From positions 3,933,868-3,997,867 of the forward strand of contig NC_086358.1 of NCBI RefSeq assembly GCF_036324505.1: DNA of 64,000 nucleotides, read 5' to 3'. The position numbers and the translations under genes were made by a program. This document shows, one piece after another, positions 1 to 14,226 of this stretch. Numbering within the stretch: position 1 is the stretch's first letter; the number at the start of each line of letters is the position of its first letter. The stretch comes from Eleginops maclovinus (lineage: Eukaryota; Chordata; Actinopteri; Perciformes; Eleginopidae). The notes beneath the pieces were generated by a model. That model was not told the origin of the DNA. It saw nothing but the letters and a program-made list of their open reading frames with translations, and did no database searches.

Positions 1-2243
<2,243 letters not shown>

Positions 2244-2328
2244 TTACAGCCGGTTGAGCAAACACAAATATTTACTGTAGGAGCGGTAGTGGAAGGGGTA
2301 GAAATGCGTGATTGACAGATGGGTACAG

Positions 2329-2366
2329 CCAATCAGGAGAGAGCATCGCCCGGTGGGATTTGTAGT
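2329..2366 (-). promoter_or_regulatory. promoter elements of ubald2: CCAAT box and ACTACAAATCCC motif
   Basis: A CCAAT sequence (2329-2333) and the 12-mer GGGATTTGTAGT (2355-2366) are visible. Read on the minus strand the latter is ACTACAAATCCC, the core of the ZNF143/STAF-type promoter motif common near vertebrate transcription starts. It lies about 230 bp upstream of the ubald2 start codon, in the orientation of that gene. The function is inferred. Confidence 0.5.
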
Positions 2367-2389
2367 CTTTTTGTTCTGGCTCGTCGTGG

Positions 2390-2990
2390 CTTTAATCAGA
2401 ATTCCTTTATTCGTCCCACAGACAGAGGTGGAAGAAGTACTCAGATCTTGTACTTAGGTAAAAGTGGAAATGTCAAAGTGTAGGAATACTCTACAAGTAA
2501 AAGTCCTGCAATCAAAACGTATTGGCATTCAAATATACTTAAAGTACCCAGATTAAAAGTACTCAGATTGGCCCATTTCATAAACATATATATTATATGC
2601 TTTGATGACAATTATTGATTGATTAAAGTATGATCAAAGCTGTTAAAGGGGAATACTATTTTATACAAAAAGGCATACACATCATATCAAAAAACCCCAC
2701 TGAAGTTACCCCTAGGGATAAATAAAGGTTCTTCTCCTTCTTCTTCTTCTTCTTGGAATAAAAATTATAAAAATGTACAGTCCACATTCAGGAAGATAAG
2801 TAGCAGCAGTGTTGATCAAATAAAACAAGTGTAACAATGGCAGATAACAATTGTAAAATGATATATTGCACACACAGGTTCGTGTTACAGTAATATTATG
2901 GTCTAACTAAGAAGTAGCAGCCAGTATAATAACAATGTCAAATAGGTAAATCCTCAATCAATCAAAAAGTGAACATGAATCATCATCATA
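2390..2990. repeat. composite transposon debris (hAT-type end inside another repeat)
   Basis: A segment resembling the tail of a common fish repeat (AATCAGAATTCCTTTATT, about 2396-2413, seen again near 32063) is interrupted at 2423 by CAGAGGTGGAAGAAGTACTC. That sequence is the terminal inverted repeat also found on the element at 22816-23496. No second inverted repeat is visible on the right. The AT-rich remainder to about 2990 carries no ORF. The borders are approximate. Confidence 0.6.
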
Positions 2991-3057
2991 TGGCGTTCAA
3001 ATCACTGCAGAGGAGGGACATCCCCACTTCAGTCGTCTGACACACGGTTTGTTTTGG

Positions 3058-3069
3058 ACTACAACTCCC
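3058..3069 (+). promoter_or_regulatory. ACTACAACTCCC motif (ZNF143/STAF-like)
   Basis: An exact ACTACAACTCCC lies on the plus strand, 50 bp upstream of the candidate start codon at 3119. Together with the opposite-facing copy at 2355-2366 it suggests two outward-firing promoters. It is a sequence match only. Confidence 0.45.
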
Positions 3070-3118
3070 GTGAGCCCTCGCTTTGTTTGTAAAGCTCCAG
3101 AAGGCAGACTTTTTGTGA

Positions 3119-3176
3119 ATGACGGCCGCTCTCGTCCAATTCCCAGCTGCGCTGTGTCACTACCTCGCCAAATATG
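3119..3176 (+). CDS. candidate first coding exon of an unrecognised gene
   Basis: An ATG at 3119 opens 19 codons (MTAALVQFPAALCHYLAKY plus the first base of a glycine codon) and ends at a donor (ATG|gtaaac, 3176/3177). It sits in a locally GC-richer, promoter-like block 50 bp after an ACTACAACTCCC motif. I do not recognise the peptide. The next exon is uncertain. One possibility, starting at about 4008 after GCTTGCAG and ending before GTACAT at about 4060, keeps the frame open (AAVVRGMEETLEIRTSAGDR) but is speculative. The exon-like segment at 5151-5423 could be the 3' end of the same gene. A chance ORF cannot be excluded. Confidence 0.35.
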
Positions 3177-3287
3177 GTAAACAAACCCACCAGCGCCAAT
3201 TACATCGCTCCGAGTTAAAATAGGGACAGCCGACAGTCAGGGTGCTTATTCAGAAGCATCGTGTCTACGCTTTTCAGCTTATAAACC

Positions 3288-3290
<3 letters not shown>

Positions 3291-3369
<79 letters not shown>
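3291..3369. repeat. (GT)n microsatellite, about 39 units
   Basis: An uninterrupted GT run, 115 bp after the candidate donor at 3176. Confidence 0.97.
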
Positions 3370-5150
3370 TCATCTTTGCCGCAGTTTATCTGCACACATC
3401 AGCACAGACTGCGGCGTTATTGAAAAATGTTTGCCTCCCTCCATTTCTCCTTTTTGAGTAACGAGTACATTTGCATTTTTCTTTAAATGGTTGCACAAGA
3501 AGCTAAAGCATGTTAGGTTTGAAATAGTGTTGCAATAAAGATAGATGGTACCTTTACACACCAGGCTTCATCCAGAATGTCATTTTCACGACTTAATCCC
3601 CCTCTCTATAAATATATGAGCATATAATAATGAATCGTAAAACAAAAAAGGGCCATTTATTCTTTTTAATTGCAGAAACGAGCGTAAATGATGAACAAAA
3701 AGGAGAATGCATTCATTTAAACAAAGTAAGACAACAAAATACAATTGAATCATCCTTAAATAATGTACACACACCATTGTTGGCTTATCATATTTGACAA
3801 TAATCAATCAATGAATCCCCTGCTTCCATTTACAAGTACTCATGTAGATGGGTTAGGGTCAATAAAGGAAATATCTAGTAATCATAGCAGCAGCTGTATT
3901 GCAGGTTTTGTGTAAAATGAGCTCTCTGATATCAGTACACACCGCTGAGAATTGTGGGTAGGTGTAAACTGTGAACATCATTTCATCAATGGCATGCTTG
4001 CAGCAGCTGTAGTGAGAGGCATGGAGGAAACACTGGAAATCAGGACATCTGCTGGTGACAGGAGGTACATAGAAAACAGCCCTTACTGTAACAGTGGGGG
4101 AAGTTGGGGTCATTGACATCCAGAGCAATAAAGACATGTCTTTACATCAAAGCGAAACTTGGACGTTTGCCAATACAAACTCATTGGCAAATAATTGGCT
4201 AATTCTTGATAACGTGTACTGTTTTATGCTACTGACATCATTTTAAGGGCACTTTCAACGCTTATCTTCAACCACAAACACATTGGAAGAGTCCTAAAAC
4301 CAGATCTAACTGGGAAAATAGACACACATTCATCTCTTAAAGATTATATTGTCAAACAAGTAAATCCTCATTCATCCAGAATAAAGAAGATCGACATTTA
4401 GGCTTTTCAAAGTTACCAAAATACGATAAATTGGACCAAACTGTGATAACTCTGTGGCTCAGTTAGCAAGGAGACTCAAACACAGAGTAAAGAATAACCA
4501 AGTGTAGGGAGAATAGAGTAATAAAACAGGTGAGTACATTTTGAAATACCTAAATAGACTAACCATTTTTGGCAATGTATATATTTGATAGAGTAGAGTC
4601 AAACCAACCCTCTGTGGTAGTAGTCTTTTAAGCCATTTCATTTAGGGGTTTAACATTTAGCTAAGGTATTAATTAAGGTCTAAATCTAGTCTGCCAAGAA
4701 ACTGGGCCTATTAAAAATGAGTCATGTATCAAAGTAGCTCCATTTGGTCATCTCAAATATGCTTATTATCAATTGTTTTTTCTCAGCATTAATGTGCATT
4801 AGTTTGATTTTCCAAAGGGTCATATAAGGACCTCCTCCTTTGAATATAATTTGGTTTAAGAGCATGTTGAGTTTACACTGTTTTAATCTAGTGTGATAAC
4901 ATTTCTTCTGCACTGTAAAAGTGTAAACTTATAAAAGGGAAGCATTTACAACTTCGAGTCTCTGCAGAGGTTAGTTTAGTAACACATTTCTAGTATTTAT
5001 AACACAAAGGAATTTCATTGAATCACTGTGCCATATATTGTGCTTTCCTGCCTGAATTAAACCCCATCCAAAGGGTAACTGTACCGTTAACAGGAGATAC
5101 GTACTGTAGCTGTCCTCCTTCACCCCTACTGTAACTGTATGTGTGCCTAG

Positions 5151-5423
5151 TTGCTGCTGAAGGACGGGGGGGGAAGCCTGGCAACAAAAAGACCAGCTGA
5201 TCAAACATTTACCCACCTCAGCGGCAGACCCTTTGTCAAGAACCTGAACAAACCTGAAGACATTTTCAAATTCATTCCTCCTCCTCGACGGGATGCAACA
5301 GCTGGCCTGATTGGTTCTTCAAGTGTCGCTGCTTTGTCGCCGTCATCCGTCCTGAGTCCTGAATGCCATTCCCCGTCAGCCTCCACTCTGCAAGTCTTTA
5401 ACCCCAGCAGACGTGTTGACTGA
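5151..5423 (+). CDS. candidate terminal exon of an unrecognised gene
   Basis: After a pyrimidine-rich stretch and an acceptor-like CCTAG (ending 5150), a frame of 90 codons runs to a TGA at 5421-5423. The protein has a non-random look. It begins LLKDGGGSLATKRPADQTF, has a mixed charged and aromatic middle (HLSGRPFVKNLNKPEDIFKF), then IPPPRRD and a serine-rich tail ending FNPSRRVD. The local GC content is higher than in the flanks. I do not recognise the family. It fits the last exon of a plus-strand gene whose first exon may be 3119-3176, since both lie between ubald2 and foxj1 on the same strand. No connecting exon was proved. Confidence 0.4.
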   Translation: MLLKDGGGSLATKRPADQTFTHLSGRPFVKNLNKPEDIFKFIPPPRRDATAGLIGSSSVAALSPSSVLSPECHSPSASTLQVFNPSRRVD

Positions 5424-7149
5424 ATCTGTTTGGAGAGGAAGACAGATGGTTGGCATTTATTCTCAGGTTTTATAAGGAAGAGTTATCATTGATGCATGTG
5501 GAACACCGCTCTTACATGATTACCTTTGTAAAAGTGGTGCAGATGAATTGTTTAGTGGCCTTCTTTTGTGTGTGTATGCAACCTCTGACTTACACCAGAT
5601 GTTGGCAGCTGTTTATCCCACATGTTTAACAGCGGGGACTGTTAAATGCCACATGCACAGGGAGTATCAATTCTCATTTTATCAGATGCATGGTGCAGTA
5701 GTGGCATTTTAAGTGTGTTTTTGGGAGTAATTATCACACTAGTGCCTGATAAAATAATGAGAAAAATAAGATAAATGTAGTAAAATAGTAGGAATATAAC
5801 TAAAAATAATACAGCAAATAAACACAAAGTGTACCACAAGTTGTACTTACACCAGTGCCCAGTAGTATAGCTTAAAAGTAACTTAAAAGTGGTTTTAAAT
5901 TAAGTGAACTAAATAATTAAATGAGCAAGAAGCAAACAGGCAACACTACTAAAGTTGTTATAATATTAGTAAGATACATTAATTGCCTTAAAACAGAAGT
6001 ATTTAATATAATGTGAACAAGACTTAATAGTTACATCACAAATCACAAACAAAATAACAAATCAAGTATCACACATCTAGTTATAAAAAGGTAAACCTAA
6101 ATAGAATAATTTCATATTTTCTTCTAAAATTGTTTGTTCCATTCCCTGTTTGGCCATCAATAGAGCAAACTGAGGAATATGATGCATTGAAAGCATCAAT
6201 TCCCCACGACACAGCACCATGCAACCCTTTTATGAGACACATCATGTTCAGAAAAGTATTCTGAACTCTGGTTCCCATCGACTTGCAGTCTGAGTGCAGC
6301 CCTACGTAAAACGACTAGGGCTGGTGAAGCTGCCATGCTGCATTCCTCCACCAGGTGGCAGTGTTTCATTATAGTTCACATTGCCTGCCATTCACGGTAC
6401 ATATACAGTCCATAATAACCTACAATTGGATTTAGATTGTGTTGGTGTACATCAGAAATACTTTCAAATATATTGTGGATGAAAACCGCTCTATACTTTT
6501 CTGTATTTCTTTGTTATTCAAATTTGATTAAGCTGCATTAGCTAAAAAAGGGTCCGAATAAAAATTGTTTCAGATGGATATTTAAAATATAATCACAGTT
6601 GTTCTAAATTAAACACTGAACTCACTGGCACTTCAATTCAAGACGAATAGTAAATGTAGTGATACACAATATTCTCATCTCTTATGACAGGTTGCACACA
6701 AATCCTGATTGGTCTCCATTCTCTTCAAATGATATGTGCATTATTTATTACATTTATCGGATTATAAATCAACAGATGTTTATATTACAGCCTCCAGGAT
6801 ATTGTTCAGCCACTTGACTTTCTAAAAATTCAATTGTGCAAAACTGACATTTCAAAACATCCAATCAACATTTGCCTTTTCACGGTTGAAAAGAAACAAT
6901 AGTCACCCACTGTGAAAAGGCACGGTAAATACAGGCTTATCAGTTAAAGTGGGCAGTTTTCCTTGCAGGTGCAAAAGTGCGCTCCAAGCGGGAATTGTGG
7001 CGCGCCTGTTGGGGGGGGGGGGCGGGGGGTCGACGTGCGCCATTGAGGTCACATTTCAGCCTACTTCCGGGAAGAAAACAACGATTAAAACCAGCGAAAC
7101 TGACTGTTCTTACTGCAGATAACCACTCATTCCACATGTATTTGAATAC

Positions 7150-7154
<5 letters not shown>
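5424..7154. other. AT-rich intergenic DNA upstream of foxj1
   Basis: No gene was recognised. There is a possible AATAAA at about 5816-5821 that could serve the candidate exon ending at 5423. A poly-G run lies at about 7010-7028. Confidence 0.6.
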
Positions 7155-7232
<78 letters not shown>

Positions 7233-7239
7233 CGTGTGA

Positions 7240-7309
<70 letters not shown>
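7155..7309. repeat. compound (TG)38 / (GA)33 microsatellite upstream of foxj1
   Basis: TG repeats fill 7155-7230 and, after 12 bases, GA repeats fill 7243-7309. The tract ends close upstream of the inferred non-coding first exon of foxj1, so it is likely promoter-proximal. Confidence 0.97.
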
Positions 7310-7311
<2 letters not shown>

Positions 7312-7349
7312 GCTGAAGCAAATCTCCAGCCAATCAGAAACCCCCTCAG

Positions 7350-7676
7350 GCGTTTAAAGGGATGGTGGGCAGTCTCTCGGGCTTTATGAGACTTATCTTA
7401 CAACCTCCTCCACGCATTCTCACGTCTTGACCTCCCACAGACACTCACACAGAGCCGGGGGTTTGGATGAGAAACAGTGGGCATGGATTTGTCCTGAGTG
7501 GAGCTTTTCTTGCCTTTTCTCCCCTATGAGCTGCTGCTGCTGCTGGATGATATTAGCCCTCCCCCCACTGCACTTGTTGCGCAAACACTGGATGCGTTGA
7601 GTCCTTGGAGAAGAGAGGAGAGGACGCACTGCAACAGGTGCACAAGAGTCTCCTCCTGAAAGGCACAAGACAGGAG
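7350..7676 (+). other. foxj1: inferred 5' non-coding exon and core promoter area of foxj1
   Basis: A good donor (CAGGAG|gtaagg) lies at 7676/7677 and a matching acceptor (TTACTTCTAG, ending 7821) precedes the coding exon. This implies a spliced 5' UTR with a 145-bp intron. The transcription start is not determined; the 5' border given is a guess. No clear TATA box or RFX X-box was seen. Confidence 0.5.
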
Positions 7677-7877
7677 GTAAGGAAATTACGCACCCTTTGG
7701 CATTTTCTGGGATTAATATCTTGCCTTCTTGGGATATTTTGACTTATTTTAATCATGGTGATTTGAACATAAGGTTGATTTAGATTAATTTAATGAACCC
7801 CTTTTTTTATTTTACTTCTAGAGAACTTTAAATGCCGATTTGAAGATCTTCTGGTCACCGTGCGTAAAAAAGACAGG

Positions 7878-10510
<2,633 letters not shown>

Positions 10511-10751
10511 CCTCTGACCCCCAAACTTCATTGACTCTTAATGATCTACATCCAATGAGCTGAACATGTCTGATTACCGGTCGAAACAGCTAAAAGGATA
10601 AGAACTACGGCTCAATCATTCTGCAATACATCTGTTATTTGTTTCTAAAATGTACTAAGAAACCTGATATTTCCAAACCTATCTTGAACATTAATAATTA
10701 AACTAGTTAACGAGTTAATCCAAAACCCTTAACACAAGATATTGATCTAAC

Positions 10752-11070
10752 TCGAGCTGCAACGATTAGACGATGCATAGAAAGATAATCATAATAATAA
10801 TTTTTGGACAATTGATTAATCGTTCAAGCCCTTTTTGATGCAAAAAGTGCAGAAAATGCTGTTTTATCCTCTCAAATTTTGAGATTCCCTGCTTTTTTTT
10901 CTTAATAATATTGCATTAAAGTCAATATCTTTGAGTATTTGACTGAGAGAACAAGACTTTTGAAGATATCACCTTGGACTTTGAGATAACTGGGATGGAT
11001 CAAACGAATAAATAACTAATCAACAGATTTATCAATAATGAAAATGATCCGTAGTTGCCGCCCTAGATTT
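10752..11070. repeat. interspersed repeat of the GCTGCAACGATTAG type
   Basis: It begins GAGCTGCAACGATTAGACGA and has ATTGATTAATCGTT-type palindromic segments, ending in a degraded inverted copy (ATCCGTAGTTGCCGCCCTAG). From memory it matches a common teleost DNA-transposon-derived repeat. Here it lies in the presumed foxj1 3' UTR. Confidence 0.6.
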
Positions 11071-12321
11071 GACTTTTACGCAACATGATTAAGGATTATT
11101 TCCCCGGCATAGACTCATCTCTCCCAGAGGGTGTCAGGTGATTGACAGCAGAGCGTAACATGACACCACACTGATAGATCAGGCACAATGAGAGGACAAA
11201 ACAACAGAGAAACTTTCATGTGGACTGCGAAGGATTGCCGATCCCACTCTTTTGGATGAATGGAAGCAATTTTGACTGCATCAACTCGGATTTTCTGGAA
11301 CTATAATGTCCTAAATGTCGGGCAGATGGTGATGAAAGCATGTGTGGAAATGAGTGCTGAACTGCAGCCATTTGTCACTTTGGGTTTCATGGTGATATCA
11401 CGACAGGATCAAAGTGAAGAAAACCCGACCCTCCTTTAAAGCACTCTTCACGAGCGAGCACTACGGGACTGAGGAATCGTGCAGACTCTACTTTTGCTAC
11501 ATTAGCATTTAAGATTTTTTTTACTAACATGCAGCGAAATCAGCCATTCATCGTTCATCAGATCAGGATGGAGACTTTAAACTCTGAGATTAGTCATTTA
11601 TGACCTTGTTGTATAGTCCATTTAATATATATTCACTAAAGTTTATCGCGTTAAGCTAGGCAGGAATATTTGCCATTTGACCTGAAAATTAAACGCCTTC
11701 TTGTCATGAAGATCGAACATTATGCACTTTGATAGGCAGCAGTTTTTAGGAAAGCAAAGACCGCTTTTATTTCCAGGTTTAGTTTTATTTTTCATTAAAA
11801 CGTTTCCTAAAAGTTTACTGACCATAATGAAAGTGATGCCTTTGCTGTAATTATCCAGATCAGTTTGTCTTTAAACAATGAACTCAACGCTGCAATAAGT
11901 CAAATGGGCATTTTTTATTTCCTGCTTATATATATATACTGTTTTTCTTTCCAAATATTTACAAAACTAGGCATTTGTTGATTATATTTCGCCAAATTTG
12001 TTGATAAGGAATATGCAGTTTATTGGTGATCTGTGTTGTTTCATAAGAATCTGTTCTCTGTCACTGGGTGATGGATCTGTCCTGATTTGTTCTGTGTATG
12101 TCTTTTTTTTATCTCACAAATCTGAATTTGAAATGTGTTTGAGAATATAATAACTCTGTTGGTTCGAGGGGACAAATGATGAGCAGACACATAAACTCTT
12201 AAAGGCCAGACTTTCTTATTGTATCATATTGATCGGGTTTGATACGAGCTCTTTAATTCTACCATGTTATTTTCATTTGTACTTTTTTAAGCTGTTTAAA
12301 AATGCAATCATGCCTTGATGC

Positions 12322-12327
12322 AATAAA
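12322..12327 (+). terminator. candidate polyadenylation signal of foxj1
   Basis: AATAAA lies 1.8 kb past the stop codon, followed by AT-rich DNA and then a MITE at 12410. Confidence 0.4.
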
Positions 12328-12409
12328 TGGTGTCAATTAAAGAAAGAACAATAACAAAAACATGCATCGTTCACTTTTCATTGAGAAATATCAAAGAGTG
12401 TGCGGTTCT

Positions 12410-12866
12410 TAAAGGGGCCCTATTATGCTTTTTGGGGTGTTCCCTTTCCTGTAGGGTAGGTTTAATGCATGTCAATGGTCTGTAAAGGCTAAAATCCCTG
12501 TGTTCCTTCCAGATGGAGTTTATCCCCCCTGCCTGAAACACCTCCATTGGACTCCTTTGTTTAAATTCAGAATTCAGAGTGACATCACAATGTACCGTTC
12601 GCACTTCTATTGGCTAGCGCTCCAACACACACTTGATAGTCTAAGGGGCGGGACATCTCTAAGCAGGTTGACCAATCAGAACAGAGCCAACCAGCTAACC
12701 AGTCAGAGCAGACTGGGCTCTGGTTTCAGACAGAGGGTGAAAAGAGGTGCTGCAGCAGAGGCAGTATGAGAAACATAAAGACAAATTAAAGCATGAAGAC
12801 ATGTCCCAGTATAGACACTACATACAAACATGAACCTGAAAATGAGCAGAATAGGTTCCCACTAAA
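12410..12866 (+). mobile_element. MITE family M1, copy A (reference copy, about 457 bp)
   Basis: The left end TTAAAGGGGCCCTATTATGC and the right end (ATGAGCAGAATAGGTTCCCA) are imperfect inverted repeats. There is no transposase. The core holds a GC box (GGGGCGGGAC, near 12645) and several CCAAT/ATTGG sequences (for example ATTGG near 12609 and ACCAATCAG near 12671). Five further copies occur in the window (24.9, 26.9, 32.2, 37.4 and 61.7 kb). The superfamily is not determined. Confidence 0.75.
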
Positions 12867-13574
12867 GCTGCAGTCAGGATAATTGAGTTAAATCTCTCTA
12901 TGTTTGCAATGAAGAGATAAAATGTCCATCAGAGTAGATCATTAATCAGCACAGACAAGTCCAGACCTGCTTGGTATCTGAACATACAGGGGGTAGTTAC
13001 AGCTCTACAATATAATGCAGTCTGAAAAATAAACAATAGCAGCCATGCAAAGTATAATCCTTACATCAGAGTCTACAGTAATATACTTTAAATCTGAATA
13101 AAGTTGTGATTGTGTGCTTCAGGATCAAAACTAAGTGCACTCATAGTTCTAAAACAAACACTGTCAGCTCCAATGAAGGCAGTTGACCCTTCCTCTATAA
13201 GGTCTCACAGCTGTTAGAAACCGCCCTCATAACGCAGCACCACACCACATCTCACCAATCTCCAGGACTTCAGTTGCACGCCCTGTATGAAAATGTGCTT
13301 TTCCAACTCAAATCTCTTTTTAATTGAACCGTTGGATGAAAAAGGGGAGAAATGCGGCTTATCCCCGTCCCTCTGGCCCGCGGCTCCCAGCGGCGAGCGC
13401 TCATGTGTGGAGATCTCCAGGAATGGGTGGAATAACTCAGATTCCTAAAAACAGCAGGGACTGCAGGCTGATCGAGGCCCCAGGTGTGTGACCACTGGCC
13501 GCCGTGCATGGAGAAAAATCACTCCAGCTAATAGAGAGGCTGATCCTGCAACAGCTGCAGGTATTAATGGATTA

Positions 13575-13985
13575 CTTAACGGGCCAACCGGCCAAAAAGT
13601 GACATGAATCAACTAAAAATAGGGGCTCAAAACCAAAAAGAGACACACAAAGTAACTGAAAAGAGACACACAATCACTTCAAAAGGACAGAAAATGACCA
13701 CATATTGACCCAAATCAACTAGAAATAGGTGTTAATGATCAAAAACACACCAATACTTACCCAAAAGAGGAGTAAAGCATCTGCAAACAGACACAAAAGA
13801 ACTTCAAAAATTCGGAAAGAGAGAAATGACAACAAAATAGCGTAAAATTGCCCAAAAGACACACAATGGCTTAACAGAGACCTTACAGAGACACAAAAGA
13901 ACCAGAAAAGAGGGTCAAAACTCACCCAAAGTCTGTTAACTTCAAGAGGATGGGGCCTTTGTATGTCTGTACCCAGGGGCCACAG
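13575..13985. repeat. diverged minisatellite, AAAAGAGACACACAA-type units
   Basis: Loosely repeated units of about 30 bp (AACCAAAAAGAGACACACAA, ACTGAAAAGAGACACACAAT and variants) fill the stretch. A related array in the opposite orientation is at 62610-62830. Confidence 0.6.
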
Positions 13986-14117
13986 TCTCATAAGCAGGCC
14001 ACTTTATGATAGTGAGTCCTAAAGTGGACGTCTTTCTGTGGAAGAAATGTAAGGACAGCAACATCAGTGTCACTGCCACCTCAAGTTGAAGGCTGAAGAG
14101 GCATCCTTTGTACCCAA

Positions 14118-14226
<109 letters not shown>

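Larger units (their letters stand above)
10511..12345 (+). other. foxj1: probable foxj1 3' UTR
   Basis: There is no ORF after the stop at 10510. The first well-placed AATAAA not inside a recognised repeat is at 12322-12327, which would give a 3' UTR of about 1.8 kb. The stretch contains an old interspersed repeat (10752-11070). Its extent is inferred. Confidence 0.45.
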
